A DNA stretch of 64,000 nucleotides, from NCBI GenBank assembly GCA_022497145.1, contig MU385863.1, positions 372,001 to 436,000 of the forward strand. Direction: 5' to 3'. Source of the stretch: Rostrohypoxylon terebratum. Taxonomy: Eukaryota > Ascomycota > Sordariomycetes > Xylariales > Hypoxylaceae. A program made the position numbers and the translations under genes. Of this stretch, positions 24,787 to 37,900 are shown in pieces. Each line of letters opens with the position of its first letter. Positions within the stretch are counted from its first letter, which is position 1. Below the pieces are notes generated by a model. The model had not been told where the DNA came from, ran no database searches, and worked only from the letters and a program-made list of their open reading frames with translations.

Positions 24787-25885
24787 ATGGCTTCTAAGAA
24801 CAGGTAATAATCATTTTCAATTTTTTCCGATTGGACGTGGCGAGGGGATACGTGCGATGGGTGGGAGTGGATATGGATATAGATATGGACACGGAAATAT
24901 AGTGTGTGTGGCTAACCCCCCGCACAGAGACTGGGCCGACGACGACGAGGGCGACGAGGCCACCGTCGAGCTCCCTCCTCCCCAGACCATCCAGAACAAA
25001 GACGGCACGAAGACCACCATAACCTACCGATACAACGAGAACGGGCAGAAAGTCAAGACGACCCGACGGATCCGCCTGGTGACGCACCGCGAGGTCGTCA
25101 ACCCGCGCGTGGCGGAGCGCAAGACATGGGCCAAGTTCGGGCTCAGCGAGAAGGACGGCGCCGGCCCGCAGATGGACACGACGTCCGTAGGCGAAAACAT
25201 CATCTTCCGACTCAGCACGAACTGGCGGAAGGACACCAAGGACGAGTCCAAGGACGTCAACGCGAACGCGATGAAGGAGAAGCTCAAGGACAAGACGGTC
25301 AAGTGTCGTATCTGCAGCGGAGAGCATTTTACCGCGAGATGTCCGTACAAGGATACCATGGCCCCCGTCGGAGCCGAGGGAGGCAGCGCGGACGTCGCCG
25401 CTGGCATGGGCGATGAGCCGGCGCCCGCGGCGGGTGCGGCGGGCGCGGGCAAGAAGGGCAGTTATGTCCCGCCTGCGCTGCGCGGTGACAGGGGCGCTGC
25501 TGGGGGTGAGCGGATGGGTGGCTCGAAGTACGGCGAACGAGACGACCTTGCTACTCTGCGTGTGACGAACGTGAGTTCTTTTCCCCCCTTTCATTGCACT
25601 TCCATGATATCTATATCCCTCTCCTTTCTCTTTGAATATATTTCTGACGAAGTCGAACAGGTCTCCGAGATGGCAGAGGAAAACGAGCTGCGCGACATGT
25701 TCGAGCGCTTCGGCCGCGTCACTCGCGTCTTTCTGGCCAAGGACCGCGAGACCGGCTTGGCCAAGGGTTTCGCCTTCATCAGCTTCGCGGACCGCGGCGA
25801 CGCCGTCAAGGCTTGCGCCAAGATGGACGGATATGGTTTCAAGCATCTCATCTTGCGCGTCGAGTTTGCTAAGAAGGCTGCTTAA
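24787..25885 (+). CDS. TIF35: Translation initiation factor eIF3 subunit g
   Basis: RNA-binding subunit of eIF3 that helps scanning and reinitiation in the cytoplasm. Three exons (24787-24803, 24928-25570, 25661-25885) give 294 residues, the normal size. The first exon encodes only MASKN and part of R, joining to DWADDDEGDE. A conserved eIF3g N-terminal block follows (TITYRYNENGQKVKTTRRIR, VAERKTWAKFG). A CCHC knuckle lies near residues 131-145 (CRICSGEHFTARCPY), then YVPPALRG. A C-terminal RRM spans about 211-290, with RNP motifs LRVTNVS and KGFAFISF. The second intron falls exactly at the first RRM strand, as the phases require. Codon use is strongly GC-biased in exon 2, as expected for high expression. 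Confidence 0.96.
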
Positions 25886-27407
25886 ATACCTCTTTTAACC
25901 CACGTTCGTCGGTGGGTGGAAGGGCTTTCTACCTGTCTTACCGTGGAAAATGGAATGTATTCGGTTGTCGGTGGCGAGGTATGAGATTACTATGGCATGG
26001 GCATTGAGATGGGTTCTTTTACGCGGCTAGGCTTCGTTTGGGAACACAATAGACTCGGGTAATTATCGTACTTCTATGACTCTTGAGAGCTCGCTTTTTA
26101 GGTGATCATGTCTATTTCTCTTCGTTTGCTTCGTTTTATCTAGAGTGTATGTTGGAGACTGCCTTTCGTCAGGCACGACCTATGAATACTAAGAACCAGA
26201 GCAGATTTGTGACTAAGACTTTCCTCAAGGTACTCACTCCTCTGTTGTCCTACATCCCTACCCCTTTCTAGCCCTTCTTTCTAATTTTAAGGGCTGATAG
26301 AAAATAGCATACTCCACAGCGACATGAATCAATTGATAAAGACCTCGCTCTAGTACGGAATATGCGTATTTTCTCTTCGTGGGGATCCCTTTAATTTACC
26401 AAGTTACAATATGTCTTGCAAACAGGGTGTCTCTTTCATATTTCTTTTGCCATCTCATATATGCCACGTATCCGTTCAAGGAGTTGTGATGTTGATCATG
26501 GCATTCATTGAGTAGTTAACACATATGGTGTATCCCCTTATTACCTTTAAATGATATCTCGCTAAAAGAATAAACTGATAATAGCGAGGTGTCGCGTGAG
26601 TACTGAAGTACCCCGGAGTACCGCAGAAGGAACTCCCGTGTCGGATTAGCTACGGGTGAACGCTTTCCTTGTTGGGGTCAACCCCTCGTGGCATGCTAGA
26701 ATTTATCAATTAACCGAGCTCCCGTCCCACCTAAATTCAGCTCAACTTGCAGAGTCGGAGACCTTGCATTCCAGAACGTGCTGTACCTGTCCATCCGCAT
26801 CTCTTTTGCATGTGACGTCCACAGGTATGTACCTGTAGGAATGATCCTTCAGCCTTAAGACGAACGAATAATCGGCATCAATTCCTTGCTACGTTACGAA
26901 ACAAGAAGGTCTTATCCTCACATGCATCTATGCATCGATCAATATCAAGATTGATTTCGACAATCACGGTTGAGGCAATAGTGACGTCGCAAAACACAGC
27001 AGGCGCAGCACAAGTTTAGACACTATATAAAGTTTAAACACTAATAAAAAAGGGTTGGCAAATCAGTCTCACGTGGAACTTTTCCTCATCCAATTGAACC
27101 TTTTCCGTCCCTGTCCCCGTCCACATCCCCGTTCCCAATCGTCCCCGTCGACTACTTTTCTACTTGCATATTCGCCAAGTATTTATTTTATTCATTCAAC
27201 TTGTTCAATTAACACAATTTATCATCCACTCCCAGTCCCCGTTGACAACTCACCCAATCCACCTCCACTCCCGTCACCTTTTTTTCTCTCCATAGCTTCT
27301 ATGGCTGCTAGTCGTCGAGGTTCAATACCCAACACCGCTTAATTTGAATTTCGTCACCCACATTTTAAGGTGTGCAGAGGTGTCGAGGTGTCGAGGTGTC
27401 TAGCACA
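25886..27407. other. Intergenic region upstream of CHO2
   Basis: No supportable gene. A pyrimidine-rich leader runs from about 27090 to 27300, followed by a GTGTCGAG repeat near 27378-27400 just before the CHO2 start. No inositol-responsive element (CATGTGAAAT) was found by eye. Confidence 0.55.
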
Positions 27408-30376
27408 ATGAGTGCTGCCGTCGATCCCTCTGAGGCTGGCGAGCTACGCCGCAGAAAGCCAGAAACAAATGACGACAGCGATAGTGATGAAGGTATCAAC
27501 GATGTTGTATCATCATCGAAGACCAGAAAGACCTACGGTCGTACACCGGATGGAACAAGTAAGCAAAAATGACGTCTTGATACTCAATATATGAGATCGT
27601 GCTGTACAGCTATATAACTTATAACACTATATACTGACCAATGCTTTGTATCAATAGTCTTCACCGTCCCTACCACACATGATATGGTTTCCCAGCTTCT
27701 TGACCCCAGAGAACCCAAGAACTTATCAGATGCCATCGTCCTTGCTGTTCTTGCCGGTCATATCATAGCCCTCTATTGTCTACCGGACTCTATGGGGGGG
27801 ACCGCATTTGCCATCATCTTCCTCTTCTGGCGCACATCTTATAACCTTGGAATCGGCATCCTCCTACGATTGCAATCAAACGACAACAAACTTGTTGCTT
27901 GGGCTAGGAACTGGAAGCTGTTTGAGAACCCCGCAAGTGGTAAAAACCCACGACCATGGCTGTACAAGCTTCTCAAGCGGGAATTAGAGATCAAGATCCC
28001 AGAGGATTACAAATTTGAGGAAGCTCCTATCGAGTACAACACCTGGCTTGTTTTCAGACGACTTGTGGATCTCATTCTTATGTGCGACTTTGTCTCGTAC
28101 TGCTTATTTGCGATTGCTTGCGGACATCGCCCTGCCGGCGAATCCACCTTAGTCACCGTCGCCCGATGGGTTTTCGGTTGGTTGGCTATAGGTTTCAACT
28201 TATGGGTGAAACTCGACGCTCATCGAGTCGTGAAGGATTATGCCTGGTACTGGGGTGATTTCTTTTACCTAGTCGATCAAGAGTTAACCTTCGATGGCGT
28301 ATTTGAGATGGCACCGCATCCCATGTACTCGATTGGATATGCTGGATACTATGGTATCTCCGCCCTTGCAGCTAGTTATTCGGTCCTCTTCATTTCCATC
28401 GCGGCTCACGCTGCCCAATTGGCCTTCTTGGTTCTCGTAGAGAATCCCCATATCGAGAAGACATACGACCCCCCTACTCGTAAGAGTGAAGTGCCCTTCC
28501 GACCTCGCATTCACAACCTACTAGGCATCAAGAACATCGACTTGCTACGAACTGTAGATTATTCTACATTCATCAACTTGTCTCTCGTTGCTCTCATGGC
28601 TTTCGTTACGCCACAGGCCCCGCTACACCAGACTATTTTCTTCTCACTTGCACTCGTGTCTCGTCTCTGGTACTCCGTCGGACTCGGTATCATCCTCACA
28701 AGACAGTCAAACAGCAAAGCCTGGACTCGCCACTTTTTGAAGGTGGGTGAGACTCCCGAGGAGGGCTGGCGACAATGGAAGGGTTACTACCACATCACCC
28801 AAAGCATGTGCTATGCCTTCTTCGTTGCTGCCTGCTGGAAGATGTACAGCGCCCCAGTTGATTGGAATTATGGATTCGTGATGCTTCGACACGTCGTCGG
28901 TGTTAGTCTCATCGCTCTTCAGATATGGACTGCAGTGAGCATCTACGATTCTCTCGGCGAGTTTGGCTGGTTCTTCGGGGATTTCTTCTTTGACCAGGAG
29001 GCGAAGCTCACTTACACGTCGATCTACCGCTTCTTGAACAACCCGGAGCGAGTTCTCGGCACCGCCGGGTTATGGGGCGCGGCTATCATCACATGGAGCA
29101 GATCTATTTTCGCCTTGGCATTGGTGAGCCACTTGCTTACTATCGGATTCCTCCAATTTGTCGAGAAGCCGCACATGCAGAAGGTCTATGGCCGCGAGCT
29201 CAGACGTGAAGCCGGTTTGACTAAGTTCATCAAGCGCTCTCTACCTCCTCCCGTCGCCGGATGGCAGTCCAGTGTTAATAAAGTTATGGATGATACGTCC
29301 CACTTCGTCGAGGATTTCCTAGATACAGCACGTCCGAAGTTAGCTGCAGGTGTTTCGACTATTGTTAGGGATACCACAGCGCTCTTCAATAAGTACCCTG
29401 CCCGTCTCACGTTGACTAAGCTTTCTCCCGATCTCGCCGGTTTCGATCCGAAGCATTACTCAATTAGCGTTGAGGGTGAAGCATCTGGTTTCTCTGCTTT
29501 GTCGGAGCGGGCTAGCGGTAAGGAAGGCACCGCTGGACGATTCCCTAACGAGCTCAAGACCATGATATTTGAATATGGCGCCCCCATCAAGGTCAAGTGG
29601 CAAGCACCTGCAAACCACGGGAAGAAGGACTGGATCGGTCTGTATATGGTTGCCGATAACCGATCTCGTGAAGTCACCGAACTTTCGTCTCTCGGACGAT
29701 GGATTCCGACCGTACCTGGCCAATACCAATCTACCACAGCTGATAAGGGTATCTTAAAATGGGACCAGCCTATTGAAATTTCTGACAACGGCGAGGTCAA
29801 CCTCGTGAGCGGCGAGATGGAATTTTCCGGCGACAAGCTGTGGTGGACCCAAGGTGTGTACGAATTCCGGTACCACCACGACGGAAACCATAACGTCATG
29901 TCGATATCTCAACCCTTCGAGATCCACATCGGTCGCTTCGACTACAACGACGCCGAGGCAGACACTTCGATGTCCATCCAAGAAGCTGTTGAGTCGGCTC
30001 TGCTACCTGTAGTGCAGAACTGCCTCGACCGAGACCCCGATATCGCGCCCAGCACACCCGTCGAGCCGTTCGGTAGCCACGTCGAACGGAACGGCAAGTA
30101 TGCCAAGCGGCTAGTGTATGCGATCCACCAGATGTTCGGTATCGAATTCACGCCTGCCGTGGTCCCCGCCGATGGCAACGTTAAGAACTTGGCCTGGAGA
30201 ATTTGTAATGCAAAACAGGTCTTAGTAAGTCACACAACTTATCTCTATCCAAGTAAAGAAGGATTGAAAGTGGAGCTAACATTTCTTGATAGGCTCCGTA
30301 CAGTATGTCACGATCTAGGGGAACCTCGACGCCGGGCGAGGAAAGAGATGGAAAGCATGAACCGCTTAGTCCTTGA
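27408..30376 (+). CDS. CHO2: Phosphatidylethanolamine N-methyltransferase (Cho2)
   Basis: Catalyses the first SAM-dependent methylation of phosphatidylethanolamine on the way to phosphatidylcholine, in the ER membrane. Three exons (27408-27558, 27658-30224, 30293-30376) give 933 residues, close to other fungal Cho2 proteins. A short acidic, Ser-rich cytosolic N-terminus is followed by two membrane-embedded methyltransferase repeats with many hydrophobic segments (for example DAIVLAVLAGHIIALYCLP, VRRxVxLILMCDFVSY-like helices, and HPMYSIGYAGYYGISALAAS near 28313). A large soluble C-terminal region contains APIKVKWQAPANHGKKDWIG and ends GEERDGKHEPLSP. The last small exon replaces intron-encoded residues that the unspliced frame would add. 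It converges on the MIT-type gene at 31501. Confidence 0.95.
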
Positions 30377-31500
30377 GTGATTCATGCCCGCTTGGAACTT
30401 ATAATGACATCATGTCACACACACTATAGATATCACTCATAGGGTTGGGAATTAGGTGCGGCGTGCTATTCGCGGCAAAACTTTCTAAAACTTTCCTACT
30501 CTTTGTCTTCTTTTCCATTCTGTTGTCCGTTTTGCATCTGGCATTTGAGATACCAAAAGTTGGGAGGCAGATTCTTCGTGATGTTGTTTCTAGACTAGAG
30601 GGTGCGTATACGGACACTTTGCATCTTGAGAGTTTTACGTGGCTGGGATGATGACGACTGGAGCTACAAAGGCCATTCGCCGGGTTGGTTTTGGTCACAG
30701 TGTTTTCCGATCCCGGCATGGGCGGAGTTGGGGTACGGGGATGGTGTCGATGATGTTGTGATATCGAAGTTTCTGAAGGGCTCGTGGATACCTTGGCTTT
30801 TTCGAGGTTTCGAGTCGATCGTTGGATTATGGCTAGAGGTAGTTGTGCCATTAAGAAAATGCTCTGTTCCGAATGAGGAATGCTATGCGTTAATGTGTGA
30901 AAATTGTAATTGACGATACAGGTTGTCGGTTCATCGAGTGTGAGAAGCTCCTAAGCATCTAATGAGTTGAAACGAATAATACGAGGGATAATGTAAAGAT
31001 GTATCGTCAGCCCCAAGGAAATGGATATCTATACTACGCTAAGGTATACCTACTGAGATACCTAAGGCAGACACGTATATTAAAAGGCATCCACGGATAT
31101 ATCTTGACAACCCATCTAGCATACTAGGCATCAAGCACACAAAGAAAAGCAGGCATCCCTACTAGTAGAATCATAACAGAAAGTCAAGCATGTGGATTCG
31201 ACTAAATAGATGTATGTAGCATAAGTGTTGCTCACCGATAAGTTGTTTACTTCCCAACGTCAACTTGAAGTGCTAACGGACGTGTTCGTTACGCACCCAC
31301 CATTCAACCTCCTTCCTTCTACCTCCCCGCTTCGAGACTTGTCACCGTTCAACAACCTCTCTCTCTGTGTGTACCTCACCACGTACGTGTTGAACAAACA
31401 CACCCCCACCTCTACCCGCCACCGCCACCTAGCTCTGCTGAAAAAAAGTAATACGAACTCACCTTTGAAGTCAGATAACCTATCCAAAACTTCAAACCCC
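30377..31500. other. Convergent intergenic region (3' ends)
   Basis: Between CHO2 (+) and the MIT-type gene (-). A 150-codon minus-strand frame at 30399-30851 is Ser/Thr/Pro-rich with no ATG-supported family match; I do not call it. No RNA gene was seen. Confidence 0.55.
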
Positions 31501-33440
31501 CTACGCCAACGCGGGACTCCTCAACCCGGCCTCCTCACCCGCACCCGCGACCTCCGAGCTCCCACCACCGCCGCCGCCGGCCTGCGCACTGCCGCTCGCG
31601 CTCCCGCCGGCCCGTCTAGCCTTAGCGCCGGCCTTGAGCTGCTCCCACTTCTCGCGGTAGCGGACGAGGTTCGCCCGCGCCTTGTTGTAGCTGCGTTCCA
31701 TCTCCTCCATCTGCCTCGTCATGACGTGGATCTGGTCCTCGAGCTCCCTGTTGCGTTTCGCCAGCGCGGTGTCGTCTGCTGCTGTCCCCGCACCCGTACC
31801 AGCGGACGGAGAAGGCGTTGAAGGAGGCGGTGCTGCCCTACTACCACCACCACCACCACCACCACCACCCCCGGCAGCCCCGACGCCGGCGGCCGAGAGC
31901 GGCGACCCGGGCCGCATGAGCCTGATGCTCTCCGCGAGCCGCATGCCCGAGTTCTGGCTCATGCTCTCGAAAGCGTGGAGCCTGCGACTAAGCTGGTCGA
32001 GCATATTCTTCAAGCTCGCGTTCTCGGTGTACAGCTCCTCGACCACGTTATTCAACGACCCGTTGCCCTTACCATCGCCCTTCCCGAACGATCCTACGCC
32101 CAGCCCGCCCCGTCCATCAACACCGTCCCTGCTATCCCCGTAAAACGTCCTACCGCTCCTACCCCCTCCCCGCTGCAAAGCAGGCGAAGCACCCCGCGCA
32201 TCGACGAAGTCCTCGTCGTCGTGATTCCCGATATCGGATCCCCCCCTTCCTCCTCCTCCTCCTCCTTGTCCTTGTGCCTCTAACCGCCGCTTCTCCTTGT
32301 CGGCAAAGGTCAAGATGCTCGCGTAGCTGGCCGTGTGCCCGCTCGTCGGCACGACGTAGAACGAGTCGTTGGCGGACGGGCCGCCGCCGCCGTCGCGGGC
32401 CACGGCGCGCAGCGCGGCTTTCGAGTACAGCTTCCGGAGGTCGGGCTCTGCGGCCGGGCCGCCGCGCACGCGCGACACGCGTTTCTGGACGGGCGTCTTG
32501 GGCGCCGGCTCGGCTTGCGGGGTCGGCGGCGTGGCGGTGGCGGGTGTGTTGGTGTTGGGGGTGCTGGTGGGGGACGTCGGGTCCTCTTCGCTGATGAGAG
32601 GGAGACCTGCGAAGGCGAGAGGCGCGGAGATCCGGTTGATTATGCTGCCGAAGGCGCTGTAGAAGCGCGAGAAGCCTTCGTCGTCGTTGTTGGTGGTGGT
32701 GGTGGAAGCTTCGGCTTGGCTCTGGGTGCTGGATGCGGGTTGGCGGGTAGAGCGTTCTTTCTCTTTCTCGGGGGAGAGAGTGCTGGGCTTGGCGTCGGAG
32801 TTATCGAGCATGGTCTGCATCTTCGTCCGCCCGCTTCGTCGGGACGCGGCGTCCATGTTGCCCGGGGCCTCGGTGTTGGAGATGCTCGGGCTGAGGGGCT
32901 GCGAGCGGTACTTGGACCTGATGCCACGGGCGGAGGCTAGGTTGCTGGCGATGGAGGCTCCTAGATCACGCGCGGGGTATCGTGACTGTTTTGGTAACGT
33001 GGGTAAGGGCTGGCTGCCCTTCTCCGTCGATGCTCCGGTGCCGTCGGACTTGGACGATGTGGTGGCCGAGACCACGCCCGGAGCAGCCTCATCCTTCTCG
33101 CTGACCTGGGAATCATTCTCAGAGTTCTGCGAGGTGGGCACCTTGCCTGGTATCTGGAGGAGTTCGGATAGACGGCGGTGATGCTGTTCGAGCAGCTTTA
33201 AGGTCCGTAAGGCCTCTACGCTGCTAGTGTTCTTAGCGGCGTTGGCGAACTCGCCGGCGGCTCTTGTATGCTCGTTTACGGCGACGGTGGTGTCGGACGT
33301 GTGGGTTGCTATGGATGCGGCTCTCGCATGATCATGCGCCTATGATTTGACGGGTTTAGCTGCGAGGAATAATGCATGGTCGGGTCCGGCCCCGACATTG
33401 CGGTGTGTGATCCTACCTTGATTAAGGGTGAAGACTCCAT
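31501..33440 (-). CDS. MIT-like and coiled-coil protein, possible Atg38/NRBF2-type autophagy factor
   Basis: Two exons, 33440-33417 (MESSPLIK) and 33339-31501, give 620 residues. Residues 9-74 form a three-helix MIT-like unit (AHDHARAASIATHT, AGEFANAAKN, LRTLKLLEQHHRRLSELL). Conserved-looking islands follow in disordered sequence: FSRFYSAFGSIINRI near 229 and SFYVVPTSGHTASYASIL near 336. Two coiled coils lie near 444-473 and 538-589 (RNRELEDQIHVMTRQMEEME). This MIT-then-coiled-coil order matches Atg38/NRBF2, a subunit of the autophagy PI3-kinase complex I; FYVV is a candidate Atg8-interacting motif. The assignment is inference from architecture. Poly-Gly and poly-Ala/Gly runs near 490-510 and 595-605 come from GGN trinucleotide tracts. 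Confidence 0.78.
31842..31870. repeat. Trinucleotide tract encoding poly-glycine
   Basis: Nine or more CCA/ACC triplets on the plus strand, read as a run of about ten Gly codons on the minus strand, inside the MIT-type gene. Likely length-polymorphic. Confidence 0.85.
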
Positions 33441-34953
33441 GATCCCAAAGCAAGCCCAGTAAAAGGCGATCCGACGTAAAAAAAAAGACGAGGGTCGACT
33501 ATTACAAAGGGGGTCTTAGCGGTTTAACCTCCTTGCAGAGGAACCTACATAGGTTAATGCCGTTGTTGCCGTTATTGTTGGATTAGTTGGTTGGAACTTG
33601 GAAGCCTGGTAATATGGATGTTGGTGAGGCTTGTATGACGATAATGAATACAGTATAAAGATACTATTATTAGTGAACAGTTTACAATTACTAGGAAAAT
33701 GTTAGCACAGTAGGGGCGTATTAACCCCCCATCCCATTACCGAAGTTCGGGCACGGAACTCAAAGAATTTAGTGCGAAAGGCGGGTGGTCGGTGGCTTCC
33801 CCCCCAATTCCAACATTCCACAGCCAATTCCACCCCAATTTGTCTCTTTAGTTGGGACTTTCCAATCTACCATTTCTTCCAATTACCGCTAGAATATTAC
33901 TATGTCCCACAGTACCCATCGTTAGGTGGGGTAAGATGTGTATGTAGGGCTAAATTGGTTAGAGAGTTACCTAAACTGACTGACCTAGGTATGTCCCTTG
34001 TACCGACTAGACTGATCTCGGTGCTTGCCCTTTGTGTCGCACCTGGTAGCACAAGTTGAAACTTTGATGGAGTTGTTCGGTCTTGCTAGTACGTCGTATC
34101 TTCATCCCTTGATGCCTTTACCAGGCGGGCAAGGAAGCAGGGAAGGTACACCGACCGTAGTTGCCTGCTATTGTGTATTGTGGCTGGTGAATCTTGCCAT
34201 ACTTGCTATTATCTTACCATTGATCTTGCCTGGCTGCCTGGTAAAGGACGTAAGGTACCACCAGACTAACCCTGATCGATGATTTCCAGGGGCTTCTCGG
34301 GGTTAATCTGTTTGATTTATGAAGCAAATGTTTCCGTCTGATCGATAGATTGGTCCGTCTGCATTATATGAATTCTGTACCTTTTCCCGTCATCTAGCCA
34401 CACCTTCATAAGTTCATTGTCATAAAATATTCATGATCGGGTATTAAATATAATATACCTATGTACGAAGTATTGTCTGAATCGCATCAATTCGCTACGC
34501 ATACGCCATTACGAAATACAAAGAAAAAGACACGGACCTCTCTATGGTGTATATTGATCTCCTTACACATTGTGAGAGGTCGAGAGCTGTATGAATAAGC
34601 AAGCTATGACGACAGGATCACAAGGAAGTAGGTAGTAAGAGCTAAGCTACTCACTTTGGCGCATTCGCATTCGCACGAAACCACAACGCGACACTTCCGT
34701 TACTTCAAGTCTTTGTTCTGGTTTATCGACATTATCAGCGAACATTACCTAGTATCAGTCCACTGCAGATGCTGTGGCCGTCGGTGTTACGATAACCTTC
34801 TTCGGTCCAAGGATATCAACAAGAAAGGCGGGAATAAACTCTTAGCTGACACCTTCAAGGATTCGGCGGCTTGCTGTTGTGTTACCCTTAGTCACAACTA
34901 GCCACTAGACTTATCTTTTCCCTGGGGAAGCATCCGTCATCACCGTCATCATC
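33441..34953. other. Divergent intergenic region
   Basis: A shared upstream region of the MIT-type gene (-) and the GRAM-VASt gene (+). No supportable gene. Frames at 33772-34282 and 34656-34901 have no family resemblance, and the nearest one ends just before the GRAM-VASt start. Confidence 0.55.
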
Positions 34954-37900
34954 ATGGATGTCGCAAACCCAAATAGCCCAAGTAACCAAAGTAAGGTTGG
35001 CAAGTTCAAGCTGGCCGCAAAGCGTTGGAAGAAACAACCTTCTAAGGAGAGCTTTGGATCTGCTGCTAGTAGCGAGGACATGCCTCGTGGTAGAAGTCCG
35101 GACAGCCGTGGTCGAGACCGTGATCGAGACCGTGATCGCTTTCACGGCGGGTCATTTTCCACAACGCAATCTAACCAATCCAACGAGATGGCCGAAGACG
35201 ATCGCGATGGAAAGGAGGAACCCGACCCCGAAGAGAGTCCCGAAGTCTATTATCCCGAAAAAGAGGACTTGTAAGTGTATTTTCATATTTCTGTCTTGGG
35301 TATATACACATATTCACATATTCACATGTCATTTCTTATTGCTGTCGTTTTATCATTCATGTCATGTTCATGTTCATGTATATCATCATATCATGTAATC
35401 CTAACCATTTATGATTTCATGAAATTTCCCTTCCCTGCTTCAAAGTTTTACCCATCCTCCCTCATATTGCTCGGCAGTTAGGTAAGCCTTGAAACATTTT
35501 CCACATTTATCCTACCCCTCCGTCTCGATCGAGCTGGTCGACTTAATTCGTTTCATAAGACAAGAGCTTCACTCACAACTTATGAGCTTGCGCATAACCA
35601 ACCATACATACACCATACACCATACCTCATACACCATATATCCCCCTAAATGAACCAAGTTTGTTCGCACTCGCCTAGCGGCCAAAAAGCTGGAAAGCTG
35701 GGAAACTGGAAAAACTGGGCTGTGTAGTTTAGTTGGCTCCGCAGCCTACGAAGCCTTATTTCTCTCTTATTATTTGTACCTCAAGCTCAATTCGTATCCG
35801 CGTTTAAATACGCAAATACGCAAATACCTAGAGTCCTACTAGACTGCTTAGACTCTGCAGACTCCAGAGCTCCATTCGGTCCACTCCCGGCTTTTCTTGC
35901 CTTGCTTTCCGCCCTCCTACCAATACTACCCATACCTAGGCACCAACATTTTAAACATCACCTACCGGTCCAAGCTTCACCGTTTAATCATAGCATACAT
36001 AGAGTTGTGTGGCGTTGATTTTAATTGGAAGCACGGTTACCGTTCTAATTATGGCCATGGTCATGGTCATGGTCATTAATTACATCTGATATTGGCATCT
36101 AACTTCCAGCGCTGACGCCGACGTTATTGACCATTCGCATAGGTCGTTCGTCCGACCCACCGTACCTTCAACGCATCCTTCCCAGATTGGCCAGTTGACG
36201 ACGTCGTCGCCCATAATCCAAGCAGACCACCTACCAGAGTCCCAGAATTTCGACAATTCGGATCCAAACGGTCGAAACGGTCTATCACGATCAGCGACCC
36301 ACGCCCCTTTTAGCACTACTACTACCATTACCTCTTCCAACGAGCCGGCTCGTCAATCATCACCTACCAAGGCCGGTCTACACCCACCCCAGGATTCCTC
36401 CTCAAATCGATCGAAATCGCCCTCTAGTAGGATCAGAGACGCTTTCAGGAGCAAGAGGAGCGCAAGTAACCTTCACGGTTTAAGTAATAACGGTAGCCAG
36501 ACCGATATTATCATTGCCGATCCTGAATTGGCGAACGCGTCATCCCAAAGGTCGACTACCGCCGGTTCGGTCTCTCGTCCGAGTACCTCTTCCCAATCAG
36601 ATACGAATGGTATTAGGATAGCACCAGCCGAACGCCCACGTCGACGAAAGAGCCCGGCGCCTATCGACACTTCCGGTCGTCCACGTACACCGCAACCTTC
36701 CGACCCGGGTGCTCCCGTCATCGTTAATACCCCGCCGACCCCGACTGACTCGCACCATTCACACCGTTCCCGGGGAAGCTCGTCAGCAAGCACGGGCCCA
36801 AACCCAAATGTGGTTGTGTCGCTTTCGGGTAATATGATATCGCACCGACGTGCGAGATCTGGATCTGGAACTAGTATTGGCCCAAGCAAGTTATCTAATA
36901 TAACATTGGCTCCGCTCACACCAACCCCCGAGGACGCCGTCCCACAAACTCCTGGAGGCAGCTTCTTCTCTTCTATGCTCTCTGCCGCACAAAACGCCGC
37001 TACTAGCCTTAGCACCGCAGTTACCAACACTAATATCTCAGGTGGAAATAAACCTAAGTCGAACATCCCTAGAGAGACGCAGCCCGGCGACGACGACGAT
37101 AAGGTAGAGGTAGAACCGTCTGTTGAACAGTCGGAGAATACCATGGGCGACAAGGAACCGGCCGTTAGGACCCTTGGTAAGGGTGACCTCAGCTTGAGCC
37201 AGCTAGGTATAGCCGAACCTGGAAGTACCGCACCTACACCGACCGCATCGAAGCTCTCCGAATCTACGACCGATCACCGAGCACGCTCCGAGTCGGCACC
37301 CGTTGATAGCACAAATGCGTCTGCCGACGATGTCCGCGCTGATGAACCAGCCGTGAGGCCACCCCAGTCGACATGGGAGACACAAGGTACGACACCACCC
37401 GCCAGTATATATGAAGGAAAGACCGGAGGATTACAACGTGCCGGGAGCATAAGGAGTGCTCTCGGTAAGAGGCGGAAACGCGGTAGTACCGGCGGGACTG
37501 CTGGTACCGGCACTACGATCGGTGCGGCTATTGCGGCAGCTAATGCCTCTGTAGCTCACCCTTCTGCCACTGGCAGCGTGCCGAAACTTACCGGGTTTGC
37601 CGTAGCGAGTAAGAAACGCAATCGAGATTTCCATGCCTTGTTCAAGAGTGTGCCCGACGACGATTACCTTATCGAGGACTACAGTTGCGCCCTACAACGC
37701 GAGATACTTGCCCACGGCAGACTCTACGTTTCGGAAGGCCACTTGTGTTTCAGCAGCAATATTTTCGGATGGGTAACGACTCTAGTTATGAGCTTTGACG
37801 AGATAGTTTCTGTCGAGAAGAGAAGCACAGCTTTAGTCTTTAAAAACGGTCTTATGATCACGACACTCCATGCGAAGCACGTGTTCGCTAGTTTTGCCAG

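Noticed and set aside
30399..30851. 150-codon minus-strand frame between CHO2 and the MIT-type gene
   Set aside because: Low-complexity Ser/Thr/Pro composition, located in the convergent 3' region, no splice or start support.
32335..32940. Long plus-strand frames opposite the MIT-type gene
   Set aside because: Mirror-strand shadows of GC-rich coding sequence, with Arg/Gly-rich composition and no domain.
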